64,000 nt of DNA from Terriglobia bacterium (GTDB lineage Bacteria > Acidobacteriota > Terriglobia > Terriglobales > Acidobacteriaceae). The DNA is taken from NCBI GenBank assembly GCA_020073645.1, contig JAIQET010000006.1, forward strand, positions 1 through 64,000, given 5' to 3'. The notes under the pieces are model-generated. The model was not told the origin of the DNA. It saw only the letters and a list, made by a program, of their open reading frames with translations, and did not search any database. Position 1 is the first letter of the stretch; the number at the start of each line of letters is the position of its first letter. Shown here one piece after another: positions 16,285-25,590 of this stretch. A program made the translations under genes and the position numbers.

Positions 16285-18156
16285 ATGTGCGGCATTGTGG
16301 GATACGTCGGCAAGAAGAGCGTTGTCCCCGTCATCATTGACGGGCTCAAGCGCCTTGAGTATCGCGGCTACGACTCGGCTGGCATCGCTGTATGCGGCAA
16401 CGGTGAGGGCCTGCAAATCCGCCGCGCCGAGGGCAAGCTGCGTAACCTCGAGGAAGTCATCCGCCTCAAGCCGCTCGACGGAACCTACGGCATCGGCCAC
16501 ACCCGCTGGGCCACTCACGGCCGTCCCACCGAAGAGAATGCCCACCCTCATCGTGACTGCACCGGCCGCGTGGTCGTCGTGCACAACGGCATCATCGAAA
16601 ACTACGTCACCCTCAAGAAGAAGCTGATCGAGGAAGGCCACAAGTTCACCACCGAAACTGACACCGAAGTCATCGCCCACCTGGTCGAAAAGTACTTCAT
16701 GAAGACCAATGGTCATCGTCCCTCACTCGAGGAGGCCGTGCGCAAGACCGTAGGACAGCTCACGGGCGTCTTCGCGCTGGCGGTCATTGCCGTGGACGAA
16801 CCCAACACGATCGTTGCCGCCCGCAACGGTCCCCCGGCGGTCATCGGCCTGGGCAAGGATGAATATTTCGTCGCCTCTGATGTGCCCGCCATCCTGTATC
16901 ACACCCGCGATCTGTTTTTCCTCGCCGATGGCGACCTGGCCGTCATTACGCCGGATGGCGTGCAGCTCACCGACTTCAACGGTCAACCCATCGTCCGCCA
17001 GGTCCAGCATGTCACCTGGGACCCCATCATGGCCGAAAAGGGTGGGTTCAAGCATTTCATGCTGAAGGAGATCTACGAGCAGCCCCGCGCCGTCCGCGAC
17101 ACTACGCTGGGGCGCATTTCGCAGGAGACCGGCCATGTCTTCCTTGACGAGATGGAGATTAACGAGGCGGAGTTCCGGGCGGTCAAGAAGATCAACATCG
17201 CCGCCTGCGGCACCAGTTGGCACGCCGCCCAGGCCGGCAAATTCATGATTGAGCGCCTTGCCCGCGTCCCGGTCGAAGTGGATTACGCCAGCGAGTGGCG
17301 TTATCGCGACCCCATCATTGCCTCAGACACCATCACCATGCTGATCTCTCAGTCCGGCGAAACCGCTGACACCATCGCCGCCCAGAGAGAAGCCAAAGCC
17401 AAAGGCTCCAAGACGGTGGCCATCTGCAACGTCGTGGGCTCCATGATCACGCGCGAGGCTGCCGGCACTATCTACACCCACGCCGGTCCAGAGATCGGCG
17501 TGGCCTCGACCAAGGCCTTTACCGCACAACTGACGGCTCTTTACTTGTTCGCTCTCTACCTCGCCCAACTCCGGGGTACGCTCAGCGAAGATCAGGCCAA
17601 AGACGCCGTGCAGGAGCTCACCCGCCTTCCCGGCAAACTCGAACACATGCTCACCCACGAGGAAGACTGTGAAGACCTGGCCAAGGAATACGTGCGCTCC
17701 CAGGACTTTCTGTTCCTCGGCCGCGGCATCCACTATCCCATCGCACTGGAAGGCGCCCTCAAGCTGAAAGAAATTTCCTACATTCACGCCGAAGGCTACC
17801 CCGCCGGCGAGATGAAGCACGGGCCCAACGCGCTGATTGACGAGAATCTGCCCGTGGTCATCATCGCCACCCGCGACCCCAAAGACGCCCTCTCCATGGT
17901 GCGCTACGAGAAGACCATCTCCAACCTGAAGGAAGTGAAAGCACGTTCTGGCGTGGTCATCGCACTGGCTACGGAAGGCGATGAAGAGATCAAAGAAGCC
18001 GCCGACCACGTGCTCTACGTTCCGCCCGCGCCCGAAGAGCTATTGCCCATTCTCGAAATCGTCCCGCTCCAGTTGCTTGCGTACCACATCGCCGTCCGCC
18101 GCGGCTGCGACGTGGACCAACCCCGCAACCTGGCAAAATCGGTCACGGTGGAGTAG
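16285..18156 (+). CDS. glmS: glutamine-fructose-6-phosphate aminotransferase
   Basis: 623 residues, close to the usual 608-625. The N-terminal glutaminase domain starts M-C2-GIVGYVG, the nucleophile being Cys2 after removal of Met, with [10 protein letters not shown] and the FVASD loop. Two SIS sugar-isomerase domains follow ([29 protein letters not shown]) and the C-terminal [13 protein letters not shown] tail closes the active site. It makes glucosamine-6-phosphate for peptidoglycan and lipopolysaccharide. The ribosome site is GGTAAGGAG. The 106-base leader has no recognisable glmS ribozyme, consistent with a Gram-negative. Confidence 0.98.
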   Translation: MCGIVGYVGKKSVVPVIIDGLKRLEYRGYDSAGIAVCGNGEGLQIRRAEGKLRNLEEVIRLKPLDGTYGIGHTRWATHGRPTEENAHPHRDCTGRVVVVHNGIIENYVTLKKKLIEEGHKFTTETDTEVIAHLVEKYFMKTNGHRPSLEEAVRKTVGQLTGVFALAVIAVDEPNTIVAARNGPPAVIGLGKDEYFVASDVPAILYHTRDLFFLADGDLAVITPDGVQLTDFNGQPIVRQVQHVTWDPIMAEKGGFKHFMLKEIYEQPRAVRDTTLGRISQETGHVFLDEMEINEAEFRAVKKINIAACGTSWHAAQAGKFMIERLARVPVEVDYASEWRYRDPIIASDTITMLISQSGETADTIAAQREAKAKGSKTVAICNVVGSMITREAAGTIYTHAGPEIGVASTKAFTAQLTALYLFALYLAQLRGTLSEDQAKDAVQELTRLPGKLEHMLTHEEDCEDLAKEYVRSQDFLFLGRGIHYPIALEGALKLKEISYIHAEGYPAGEMKHGPNALIDENLPVVIIATRDPKDALSMVRYEKTISNLKEVKARSGVVIALATEGDEEIKEAADHVLYVPPAPEELLPILEIVPLQLLAYHIAVRRGCDVDQPRNLAKSVTVE

Positions 18157-18300
18157 CGGTCTTCGACTGGGAACTGAGAACCGCGAACTGACAACTGGTT
18201 TTATCTGCAAAACCTTTCTGCGCGTTCCAGTCGCGGCTGGATTTCCCACCTCAATTTGTTTTTGTCGCCTTGCGCAAGACAAGCTCATCTATAGGTACGA

Positions 18301-19080
18301 ATGACCCCCTTCCAAACCCTCACTGCGCGCCTGATTCGCTCTGTTCCATTTTCAGAACAGACCAAACACCTCGAATTTGAGGTGCTCAACTTGCCCCGTT
18401 TCGGCTTCGTCGCCGGGCAGTGGCTGTCACTGAAAGCGAAAAATCCCGACGGTGAGGAGATCACCCGCGCCTACTCCATCGCCTCCCCGCCATCCGACGG
18501 CAATCGATTCGCGCTCTGCCTCAACCGTGTGCAGGACGGCTTTATGTCGAACTTCCTCTGCGACCTGAAAGAGGGCGCCGAGATCCGCTGCCAGGGCCCC
18601 TTCGGCGATTTCATCCTCCGCCCACCCCTGCGCGACACCCTGTTCATCGCCACCGGCACCGGCATCGCCCCCTTCCGCTCCATGCTGCATTGGCTGTTCC
18701 CATCAGAAGAGGAAACGATGGAGGACGGGGGTCCCCGCCCGTCCAACGGCGATTCCACCGGTCACCCAAGGCATCAAGGTCGCCAGCTCTGGCTGCTCTT
18801 CGGCAGCCGCTACGAGAAAGACATCTACTACCACGACGAATTCTTGCGCCTCGCGCAAGCCCACGCCAACTTCCACTACCGGCCGACGCTCAGCCGCGGC
18901 GGTCCTAACTGGCAGGGACTTCGCGGATACGTCCAGGAGCACGTCCGCGGTATCCTCCAAGACCGCACCGACTTGCACGCCTACATCTGCGGCCTCGACA
19001 AAATGATCAAGGCAAACCGCGATTTGCTGAAATCCCTCGGCTGCGATCGCAAGGCCATCCGCTATGAGAAATACGACTGA
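18301..19080 (+). CDS. ferredoxin-NADP(H) reductase-like flavoprotein with repeat-derived insertion
   Basis: 259 residues. The FAD-binding barrel carries RAYSIASPP, and the NAD(P) domain carries IATGTGIAPFRSML, LFGSRYEKDIYYHDEF and a terminal YICGLDKM. It fits the ferredoxin-NADP reductase/phenol-hydroxylase-like group that moves electrons between NAD(P)H and ferredoxin-type carriers. Odd: about 28 residues rich in G, P, S and E are inserted after the MLHWLF helix, and their DNA holds a GC palindrome of the dispersed repeat family (18723-18744). A 20-base operator-like palindrome lies in the codons for SVPFSEQ. Confidence 0.85.
   Translation: MTPFQTLTARLIRSVPFSEQTKHLEFEVLNLPRFGFVAGQWLSLKAKNPDGEEITRAYSIASPPSDGNRFALCLNRVQDGFMSNFLCDLKEGAEIRCQGPFGDFILRPPLRDTLFIATGTGIAPFRSMLHWLFPSEEETMEDGGPRPSNGDSTGHPRHQGRQLWLLFGSRYEKDIYYHDEFLRLAQAHANFHYRPTLSRGGPNWQGLRGYVQEHVRGILQDRTDLHAYICGLDKMIKANRDLLKSLGCDRKAIRYEKYD
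18341..18360. promoter_or_regulatory. CTGTTC-type palindrome inside the reductase gene
   Basis: CTGTTCCATTTTCAGAACAG matches the perfect palindrome at 12438-12457 in 17 of 20 positions. It lies 40-59 bases into the coding sequence, so it could act as a roadblock operator or be coincidental. Confidence 0.35.
18723..18744. repeat. GC palindrome of the GACGGGC family within a gene
   Basis: A 7-bp stem (GGACGGG / CCCGTCC) flanks GGTCCCCG. The same stem occurs in the intergenic repeats near 21278-21303 and, slightly changed, near 36381-36406. Here it is in frame inside the reductase gene. Confidence 0.5.
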
Positions 19081-19089
19081 TTCGTTTTC

Positions 19090-19185
19090 GTAGCGCCGAC
19101 GTCCCGTCGGCTGTCGTGGGGGCGTCTCGCCCCCACAACCGGGGCAGGATGGCCCCCGGAACAGCCGGCAAGATGCCGGCGCTAC
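19090..19185. repeat. REP pair (BIME-like) GTAGCGCCG..CGGCGCTAC
   Basis: The left unit GTAGCGCCGACGTCCCGTCG and the right unit GCCGGCAAGATGCCGGCGC face each other as inverted copies. Between them is a second hairpin, TGGGGGCG/CGCCCCCA. This is the first complete REP-inverse REP pair of the family seen at 29318, 34481, 44275, 47343, 47981 and 48090. Confidence 0.7.
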
Positions 19186-19233
19186 TGCCCCCTTGATCCT
19201 GCGACTTTCGACCAGCAAACCTCATCTAAAAGG

Positions 19234-19262
19234 TTGACATCAAGTCACTCAAGTCCTATCAT
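19234..19262 (+). promoter_or_regulatory. dnaK promoter with HAIR-like HspR site in the spacer
   Basis: TTGACA (19234-19239) and TATCAT (19257-19262) are separated by exactly 17 bases, a near-consensus housekeeping promoter. The spacer contains ACTCAAG (19247-19253), the right half of the HAIR operator (CTTGAGT-N7-ACTCAAG) bound by HspR. The left half at seven-base distance is degenerate (GTTGACA). CTTGATA follows at 19266-19272. An HspR homologue is encoded at 25049. Confidence 0.65.
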
Positions 19263-19337
19263 GTGCTTGATATAAATGGATTTATTGGTAAAAACTCATT
19301 GCTTTTAAAGCACTTATAGCTTCAGGAGGAACCTGTT

Positions 19338-21272
19338 ATGGGCAAGATCATAGGCATTGACCTCGGCACCACCAACTCCGTCGTGGCCGTCATGGAAGGT
19401 GGAGAGCCCAAGGTCATTCCCAACGAGGAAGGCGGGAGAACCACCCCCTCGGTCGTCGGCTTTACCAAGACCGGCGAGCGGTTGGTCGGCCAGGTCGCCA
19501 AGCGTCAGGCCATCACCAACCCGGAGAACACGATTTACTCGATCAAGCGGTTCATGGGCCGCCGCTACGACGAAGTCAGCGAAGAAATGAAAATGGTGCC
19601 CTTCAAGGTCGTGCAGTCGGGCGACCACGTGGCCGTTGTGGCCCAGGGCAAGGAGCACACGCCGCCGCAAGTCTCGGCCATGATCCTGCAAAAGCTCAAA
19701 AAGGCCGCCGAAGACTACCTCGGCGAGAAGGTCACCGACGCCGTCATCACGGTGCCAGCGTACTTCAACGACGCCCAGCGTCAGGCCACCAAAGACGCAG
19801 GCAAGATCGCCGGGCTCGAAGTAAAGCGCATCATCAACGAGCCTACGGCGGCCGCGCTCGCCTACGGCCTCGACAAGAAGAAGGACGAGACCATCGCCGT
19901 CTACGACTTCGGCGGCGGCACCTTCGACATTTCGATTCTCGAAGTCGGCGAAGGCGTGATCGAAGTCAAGGCCACCAACGGAGACACCCACCTGGGTGGT
20001 GACAACATCGACCAGCGCGTCGTCGATTGGCTGATTGACGAGTTCAAGAAGGATGAGGGCCTCGACCTACGCGGCAAGGGCAACGAGATGGCGCTGCAGC
20101 GTCTGCGCGATGCCGCTGAGCGCGCCAAGATCGAGCTCTCCACCACCATGGAGCACGAGATCAACCTGCCCTTCATCACCGCCGACGCCAGCGGCCCCAA
20201 GCACCTGGTGAAGCGTCTGACCCGCGCCAAGCTGGAATCAATGGTGGAAGACATCATCCAGCGCTCGGTCGGCCCCTGCAAGCAATGCATGAAGGACGCC
20301 GGCATCGACCCCAGCAAGATCAACGAAGTCGTGCTGGTTGGCGGTCAGATCCGCATGCCTCGCATTCAGGCGCTGGTCAAAGAGCTGTTTGGCCGTGAGC
20401 CGCACAAAGGCGTCAACCCGGATGAAGTGGTCGCCGTGGGCGCAGCCATCCAGGGCGGTGTGCTCGGAGGCGAGGTCAAGGACCTGCTTCTGCTCGACGT
20501 TACTCCGCTAACCCTGGCGATAGAGACGCTGGGCGGCGTCGCTACGCCCATGATCCCGCGTAACACGACCATCCCGACCCGCAAGACGGAGACCTTCTCC
20601 ACCGCGGCGGACAGCCAGACTTCGGTCGAGGTGCACGTCCTGCAGGGCGAGCGCCCCATGGCGGGACAGAACCGTACCCTGGGCAAGTTCCACCTGACCG
20701 GCCTCCCGCCGGCTCCGCGGGGCATCCCCCAGATCGAGGTCACGTTCGACATCGACGCCAACGGCATCCTCAACGTGACCGCGAAAGACATGGCCACGAG
20801 CAAGGACCAGAAGATCACCATCACGTCGTCTTCCGGCCTGAGCAAGGAAGAAGTCGAGCGCATGGCCAAGGACGCCGACGCGCACTCCGCCGAAGACAAG
20901 ACCCGGCGCGAAGAGATCGAGTCCCGCAACCAGCTCGACTCCATGGTCTACAACGTGGAGAAGATGCTGCGCGAGCACGGAGACAAAATCTCCGGCTCCG
21001 AGCGCGGCGACGTCGAAAACGCCGTGGCCGACGCCAAGAAGGCGCTGGAGTCGAACGACAAGAAGACCATGGACCAGGCGCGCGAGCGCCTGACCCAGGC
21101 CTCGCACAAGCTGGCCGAGCAGATGTACAAAGCCGCCCAGCCGCAAGGCACTCAAGGTACTGGCTCCGGGCCGGGCGCTGGCAGTGGTCCGGCTGCGGGT
21201 GGCGACGGCCAAACCAAGAAGGACGAAGGCGTCATCGACGCCGAGTACGTAGACGTCGAAGACAAAAAGTAA
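19338..21272 (+). CDS. dnaK: chaperone DnaK (Hsp70)
   Basis: 644 residues, standard length. The ATPase domain shows [10 protein letters not shown], the phosphate loop [10 protein letters not shown] and [10 protein letters not shown]; the substrate-binding domain shows [14 protein letters not shown] and [15 protein letters not shown]; the helical lid ends in a glycine-rich linker and the [11 protein letters not shown] tail. GGAGGAACC precedes the ATG at good spacing. DnaK binds exposed hydrophobic segments in an ATP cycle stimulated by DnaJ and GrpE. DnaJ follows after 204 bases; grpE is not in the window. The promoter is described separately and suggests HspR control. Confidence 0.99.
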   Translation: MGKIIGIDLGTTNSVVAVMEGGEPKVIPNEEGGRTTPSVVGFTKTGERLVGQVAKRQAITNPENTIYSIKRFMGRRYDEVSEEMKMVPFKVVQSGDHVAVVAQGKEHTPPQVSAMILQKLKKAAEDYLGEKVTDAVITVPAYFNDAQRQATKDAGKIAGLEVKRIINEPTAAALAYGLDKKKDETIAVYDFGGGTFDISILEVGEGVIEVKATNGDTHLGGDNIDQRVVDWLIDEFKKDEGLDLRGKGNEMALQRLRDAAERAKIELSTTMEHEINLPFITADASGPKHLVKRLTRAKLESMVEDIIQRSVGPCKQCMKDAGIDPSKINEVVLVGGQIRMPRIQALVKELFGREPHKGVNPDEVVAVGAAIQGGVLGGEVKDLLLLDVTPLTLAIETLGGVATPMIPRNTTIPTRKTETFSTAADSQTSVEVHVLQGERPMAGQNRTLGKFHLTGLPPAPRGIPQIEVTFDIDANGILNVTAKDMATSKDQKITITSSSGLSKEEVERMAKDADAHSAEDKTRREEIESRNQLDSMVYNVEKMLREHGDKISGSERGDVENAVADAKKALESNDKKTMDQARERLTQASHKLAEQMYKAAQPQGTQGTGSGPGAGSGPAAGGDGQTKKDEGVIDAEYVDVEDKK

Positions 21273-21275
21273 CCG

Positions 21276-21372
21276 TGTGGGGACGGGCACCTCGCCCGTC
21301 CCGCCGAGCACAGCGAGGCAGGTAGCGCCGGCAGCCTGCCCTGAGCGTAGTCGAAGGGTCTCGCCGGCCAAA
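21276..21372. repeat. intergenic GC-hairpin repeats (GACGGGC and GTAGCGCCGG families)
   Basis: GTGTGGGGACGGGCACCTCG with its complement CGCCCGTCC forms one hairpin; then GTAGCGCCGGCAGCCTGCCC and TCGAAGGGTCTCGCCGGCC form a longer-range pair. The same two modules recur at 36376 and 34481. Confidence 0.6.
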
Positions 21373-21445
21373 CCTAGCCACGGATCAGCACAGATGAGCA
21401 CGGATAAAACCTGATCCGTGTAAATCCGTGTGAATCCGTGGCTCA
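21373..21445. repeat. word-like inverted repeat (CCACGGAT..ATCCGTGG)
   Basis: The left arm contains CCACGGATCAGCACAG and GAGCACGGAT; the right arm contains ATCCGTGTAAATCCGTG and TGAATCCGTGG. The arms pair imperfectly over about 28 bases around AAAACCTG. It lies directly upstream of dnaJ. Confidence 0.65.
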
Positions 21446-21476
21446 ATTTTTCGCCGGCATTGCATAATGCTCTAAG

Positions 21477-22700
21477 ATGGCCACTACGACCAAAAAGGAC
21501 TACTACGAGCTCCTCGGGGTCAAGAAGTCCGCCTCCGCCGAGGACATCCGGAAAGCCTTCCGCAAGCTCGCCCGCAAATACCATCCCGACGTCAATCCCG
21601 GGGACAAAACTGCCGAGGAAAAATTCAAGGCCATTTCCGAGGCCAACGACGTCCTCAGCGACCCCAAGAAGCGCAAGATCTACGACCAGGTCGGCTTCTA
21701 CTCCGACAACATCGACCCCGCCACGGCCGAGGCCTATGCTCGCGCCGGCGGAGGCGCGGGCGGATTCCCCGGCGGCGCACCCGGCGGTCAACCCGGTACC
21801 GGCGGGCCCCAGGGTGTCCATTTCGACTTCGGCGGCTTCGACTTTTCTGATCTCTTCGAGGGTGGCCGTGGCCAGAGGCCCAGCAGCGCCGGCGGCTTTC
21901 GCGACATCTTCTCTGGAATTTTCGGCGGACGCGGCGCCGCCGCCCAGGAAGGCCCCGAGCCCGGTTCCGATCTGGAGTACCAGGTCAACGTCCCCTTCTG
22001 GACCGCCATCCGCGGCGGGGTGATGCGCCTGAACATCACCCGTCGCGATGCCTGCAACCGGTGCGGCAGTCACGGCTACGTCGAGGGCGCAGGCGCCTGC
22101 CCCGAGTGCGGCGGCAAGGGCCAGGTCACCCAGACCGGCGGCCGCATGAAGTTCAATGTGCCCTGCCCCCGCTGCAACGGTACGGGCAAGAACATCTCCA
22201 CCTGCCCCACCTGCCATGGCGAAGGCAGCATCGAACGCACCGAACCCCTCGAAGTCCGCATCAAGGCGGGCACTCGCGACGGCCAGCGCATCCGCATTGC
22301 TGGCAAGGGAAATGCCGGGCTGCGCGGTGGCCCCTCCGGGGATCTCTACGTGATCATCCGCACCGCCGACCACCCCATCTTCCACCGCGAGGGCGACGAC
22401 ATCCACCTGACCGTGCCCGTCACCGCCACCGAAGCCGCCCTGGGAGCCAAGATCGAGGTCCCTACCATCGACGGCCGTACCCTGCTTAAGATTCCCCCCG
22501 GCACCCAGTCCGGCCAGAAGCTCCGCCTGCGCGAGAAAGGCGTCCCCTCGGCGACGAGAGACGGCGTCCGCGGAGATGAGATCGTCGAAATTAAGATCAC
22601 CGTCCCCATGCCCCACGACGAAAAGACCAAGGAACTCCTGCGCGAATTGGCCAAGCTGAATCCCGAAGACCCGCGCGCGGAACTCTGGAAGAACGTCTAA
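21477..22700 (+). CDS. dnaJ: chaperone DnaJ
   Basis: 407 residues. The J domain (about 8-72) has KYHPDVNPG, the HPD motif that triggers DnaK ATP hydrolysis. A G/F-rich stretch follows, then the zinc domain with four CxxCxGxG-type repeats ([32 protein letters not shown]), and two beta substrate-binding domains. CATAAT at 21463-21468 lies eight bases before the ATG, and no Shine-Dalgarno sequence is visible, so translation may be leaderless. It partners the upstream dnaK product. Confidence 0.97.
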   Translation: MATTTKKDYYELLGVKKSASAEDIRKAFRKLARKYHPDVNPGDKTAEEKFKAISEANDVLSDPKKRKIYDQVGFYSDNIDPATAEAYARAGGGAGGFPGGAPGGQPGTGGPQGVHFDFGGFDFSDLFEGGRGQRPSSAGGFRDIFSGIFGGRGAAAQEGPEPGSDLEYQVNVPFWTAIRGGVMRLNITRRDACNRCGSHGYVEGAGACPECGGKGQVTQTGGRMKFNVPCPRCNGTGKNISTCPTCHGEGSIERTEPLEVRIKAGTRDGQRIRIAGKGNAGLRGGPSGDLYVIIRTADHPIFHREGDDIHLTVPVTATEAALGAKIEVPTIDGRTLLKIPPGTQSGQKLRLREKGVPSATRDGVRGDEIVEIKITVPMPHDEKTKELLRELAKLNPEDPRAELWKNV

Positions 22701-22916
22701 GCAGACCTTTCACCACAAAGGATGGGTTCATTACCTCCGTACCGGCCCTCCCGACAAAAAAATCCCTCAAATTTTTTCCACAGCGAACCAAATTTGCCGT
22801 ATTCTGCGGTTGCGAACTAACTCCACCCAATCCGCGGAATCGCGTGCAACCGCGAGCCCCGCAACAAGGGAGACGGGGTGGTGAGAGTGAGTCGCCCGAG
22901 GAGGAAGCCATAGAAA

Positions 22917-24317
22917 TTGGCGACAGCTACCGCGCACACCCAGCCTGAGCAGCATCCCTTTGCAATCCCCTCCAGGAAAAAATCCGTTCGTCTGACCCTG
23001 TGGCCCCTGGTCGCCGCCACCTTCTTTATGGTGTCGGGCGGCACCTACGGCATCGAAGACATCGTGCACGGCGCCGGCTACGGACGCGCCATCCTGTTTC
23101 TGGTGCTGACCCCGATTCTGTGGAGCCTTCCCACCGCCTTCATGATCGGCGAACTCTCGAGCGCCCTGCCCCACGAGGGCGGCTACTACGCCTGGGTGCG
23201 GCGCGCCATGGGCAACTTCTGGGGATTTCAGGAAGCCTGGCTTTCGCTGGTCGCCTCGATTTTCGACATGGCGATTTACCCGACTCTGTTCGTGCTCTAC
23301 CTCACCCGCATGTTCCCCTGGTTCGCCGAAGGCCATCGCGGGGTGATGGTCGGGCTCGCGGTAGTCATCGTCTGTACCCTGCTGAACATCGCGGGCGTGA
23401 AAGTCGTCTCCACGACGTCGCTCTGGCTCTTCTTCCTGCTTTCGGCGCCGTTCGCGCTGATGGTGGTGCTCTCGCCTTTCAAGTATGGTGGGCTGCTGCA
23501 CGCAGTCACCACGCCCACCACCTCCTCGGTGGACCTGATCGGCGGGCTGCTCATCGCCATGTGGAACTACATGGGATGGGACAACGCCTCCACGATTGCC
23601 ACCGAAGTAGAGCGCCCGCAGCGCACCTATCCGCGCGCCATGCTCGCCTCCGTGGTCATCGTCGCCCTCTGCTATATCGTGCCTGTGGCTGCCGTCTGGA
23701 TGACCGGATTACCTCCCAACGCCTGGGAAACCGGTTCCTGGGCTGATATCGCGGGACTGCTGGGCGGACCGCTGTTGCGCATTGGCCTGGTGCTGGGCGG
23801 CATGATCAGCGCCTTCGGCATGTTCAATGCCCTGGTGATGAGCTACTCCCGCCTGCCCCTGGCCATGGCCCAGGACGGCATGCTGCCGCGCGTCTTTGGC
23901 AAACTGCATCCCCGCACCCGCGCCCCCTGGGTCGCGATCGTGGTCTGCGCCATTGGCTGGGCTTGCTGCCTCGGGCTTGGTTTTGCTCGCCTGGTGACCA
24001 TCGACATCCTGCTCTACGGCGCCAGCCTGATGCTGGAATTCGTGGCCCTGGTCGTCCTGCGCATCCGCGAACCCAACCTTCCACGCGCCTTCCGCGTGCC
24101 CGGAGGAATGTTCGGCGCTGTTGCCGCTGGCGTGACTCCCATGCTCCTGCTTGGCTTTTCCGTGGTCCGCAGCGAAACCGAACAGGTCCTCGGGATGAGT
24201 GCCTTCGCCTTCGGCATGTGGCTGATCGCGGCCGGCGTCCTGGCGTATTTCTTGAACGTTGCCCTGAAGCCAACCGGCTGGGCCCAACCAGCTGAGAAGC
24301 ACGGAACTGCAACATAA
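22917..24317 (+). CDS. APC-family amino acid permease
   Basis: 466 residues with about 12 transmembrane segments and the APC-superfamily look: an N-terminal GG.YGIEDIVHGAG segment, ALPHEGGYYAWVRRAMG (the conserved substrate-site helix) and WDNASTIATEVERPQRTYPRA. It likely imports amino acids or polyamines with protons. The start is a TTG at 22917 about 12 bases after GAGGAAG; the true start could differ slightly. The 216-base leader contains a GCGGTTGC/GCAACCGC pair but no riboswitch I can name. A strong terminator follows the gene. Confidence 0.9.
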   Translation: MATATAHTQPEQHPFAIPSRKKSVRLTLWPLVAATFFMVSGGTYGIEDIVHGAGYGRAILFLVLTPILWSLPTAFMIGELSSALPHEGGYYAWVRRAMGNFWGFQEAWLSLVASIFDMAIYPTLFVLYLTRMFPWFAEGHRGVMVGLAVVIVCTLLNIAGVKVVSTTSLWLFFLLSAPFALMVVLSPFKYGGLLHAVTTPTTSSVDLIGGLLIAMWNYMGWDNASTIATEVERPQRTYPRAMLASVVIVALCYIVPVAAVWMTGLPPNAWETGSWADIAGLLGGPLLRIGLVLGGMISAFGMFNALVMSYSRLPLAMAQDGMLPRVFGKLHPRTRAPWVAIVVCAIGWACCLGLGFARLVTIDILLYGASLMLEFVALVVLRIREPNLPRAFRVPGGMFGAVAAGVTPMLLLGFSVVRSETEQVLGMSAFAFGMWLIAAGVLAYFLNVALKPTGWAQPAEKHGTAT

Positions 24318-24334
24318 TCCGTAGTCGCCCCCGT

Positions 24335-24366
24335 AGAGACGCAGCTTGCTGCGTCTCTTTTTGTTT
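24335..24366 (+). terminator. intrinsic terminator after the permease gene
   Basis: A perfect stem AGAGACGCAGC / GCTGCGTCTCT with a minimal loop is followed by TTTTTGTTTT. It closes the dnaK-dnaJ-permease region. Confidence 0.92.
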
Positions 24367-24399
24367 TGGGCTACTATCGTTCCGCAGAAGGAGCCGACT

Positions 24400-24861
24400 G
24401 TGACTGCCAGGAAGAGGCCACTGTGGACCTGCCCGCGCTGCGGCCACCGCTTCGTGACCCGCAACATGTATCACTCCTGCGTCCGGGTGAGAATTACCGA
24501 CCACTTCCGCGGTAAAGACCCACTGGTTCGCCAGTTGTACCAGTCCTTCCGCCAGATGGTGAAGCGCTGTGGTCCAGTCACCGTCTACGCGAACATGACT
24601 GGCGTTGTCTTCCAGGCCCGCGTTCGCTTTGCGGGTGTGAGTCCCAAAAAGCACTGGCTCGACGGCGCCTTCTGGTTCAAGCGCCGCGTGGAGCATCCCC
24701 GGTTCTATCGCATCGAGACCATCCCGCCAGGCGATTACATTCACCGCTTTCGCCTGACCAAGCTCTCCGACATCGACAAGGGGCTGGCCGCCTTCGTGCG
24801 CGAAGCCTACGATGTTGGCTGCCAGAAGCATCTGCAAGCGCCGCGCAAACCACGCTCATGA
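24400..24861 (+). CDS. DUF5655-like protein with N-terminal zinc knuckle
   Basis: The GTG at 24400 follows AAGGAG; an earlier TTG would place the start inside the preceding terminator. 153 residues. The start (WTCPRCGHRFVTRNMYHSC) holds C-x2-C and H-x2-C ligands, and the body matches the DUF5655-type domain (HF.GKDPLVRQLYQSFRQMV..CGPV). Its function is unknown; the conserved basic face suggests contact with nucleic acid or with a protein partner. It is transcribed separately from the permease. Confidence 0.75.
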   Translation: MTARKRPLWTCPRCGHRFVTRNMYHSCVRVRITDHFRGKDPLVRQLYQSFRQMVKRCGPVTVYANMTGVVFQARVRFAGVSPKKHWLDGAFWFKRRVEHPRFYRIETIPPGDYIHRFRLTKLSDIDKGLAAFVREAYDVGCQKHLQAPRKPRS

Positions 24862-24915
24862 TCAGAACGTTATGATCAAGATGATGTGACGACACCGCAC
24901 TCTACCGTGCGACTC

Positions 24916-25020
24916 TCCAGCCGCGTAGCGGCGTCACAGGAAAGCCCGGCACGGAAGTGCCGGGAGGAAGACCGTAGCGGACGATCGAGTCCCGTCAGGG
25001 ACGACACCCGGAGGGACACC
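24916..25020. repeat. structured repeat with GNRA-type hairpin upstream of hspR
   Basis: Three hairpins follow one another: AGCCGC..GCGGCG, CCCGGCAC-GGAA-GTGCCGGG (8-bp stem, GNRA-type loop) and GTCCC-GTCA-GGGAC. The same kinds of module (GTCCC-GGAG-GGGAC-like and CCCGCCAC-TTCA-GTGGCGGG) occur at 31015-31106, so it is a dispersed element and not a gene-specific leader. Confidence 0.55.
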
Positions 25021-25048
25021 GTCCAACCCCTCCTGATATAAGTATTCT

Positions 25049-25447
25049 GTGACCAAACGCCGCTCCAAAGGCGCCTACATGATCTCGGCCGTAGCCGAAA
25101 TGTACGGCATCCACCCGCAAACCCTGCGCCTCTACGAACGCGAAGGCCTACTCAAACCCTCCCGCACCGAAGGAAACACGCGCCTCTACACCGACGAAGA
25201 CCTGCAGCGCCTGGAGTTTGTCCTGTCGCTGGCCCGCGACCTGGGGGTGAATATCTCCGGCATCGCCATCATCCTGCAAATGCGCGAACGTATGGAAGAA
25301 ATGCAGCGCCAAATCCAGGATTTTGTGAAATACATCCAGGAAGAAGTGCTCTCCCGCGCCACCGCCGCCGCCGACCCATCGCGAGGCGCCATCGTCCCCG
25401 TCCGCCGCATTGCCGTTTCACCTCCTTCGCCTCCAAGAAAGAAATAG
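25049..25447 (+). CDS. hspR: MerR-type heat-shock regulator HspR
   Basis: 132 residues. The N-terminal MerR helix-turn-helix (MISAVAEMYGIHPQTLRLYEREGLLKPSRTEGNTRLY, abridged here as the span of residues 11-47) is followed by a dimerising coiled coil (LQMRERMEEMQRQIQDF). The start MISAVAEMYGIHPQTLR is characteristic of HspR, the repressor that works with DnaK at HAIR operators in actinobacteria and some other phyla. TATAAG at 25037-25042 puts the transcript start on the GTG, so the gene is probably leaderless. The dnaK promoter at 19234 holds a HAIR half-site. Confidence 0.85.
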   Translation: MTKRRSKGAYMISAVAEMYGIHPQTLRLYEREGLLKPSRTEGNTRLYTDEDLQRLEFVLSLARDLGVNISGIAIILQMRERMEEMQRQIQDFVKYIQEEVLSRATAAADPSRGAIVPVRRIAVSPPSPPRKK

Positions 25448-25452
25448 TTAAC

Positions 25453-25509
25453 TGTCATCCTGAGCGGAGCAGGCCGCTGCAAGCGGCCTGCGGAGTCGAA
25501 GGACCCCGA
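25453..25509. repeat. TCATCCTGAG..GAAGGACC intergenic repeat
   Basis: TCATCCTGAGCGGAG is followed by a variable hairpin (CAGGCCGC-TGCAA-GCGGCCTG) and CGGAGTCGAAGGACC. It lies between the convergent hspR and mrr genes. Related copies: 27617, 31799, 29441 and 41302. Confidence 0.7.
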
Positions 25510-25590
25510 AATCGCCCGCAGCGCCACAGGCGTGTCAAGGCATTCTTCCTGGTGGCCCGTGTCGAGCCGACCTTGGCGAGCCGCTAGTTC

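Noticed and set aside
20508-22616. 702-residue minus-strand open frame
   Set aside because: It is antisense to dnaK and dnaJ and its composition (A, G, D, V repeats) is the usual mirror of high-GC codon use; no family motif.
22701-22916. Possible riboswitch before the APC permease
   Set aside because: A GCGGTTGC/GCAACCGC pair exists, but no known riboswitch consensus (glycine, guanidine, lysine, T-box) could be matched.
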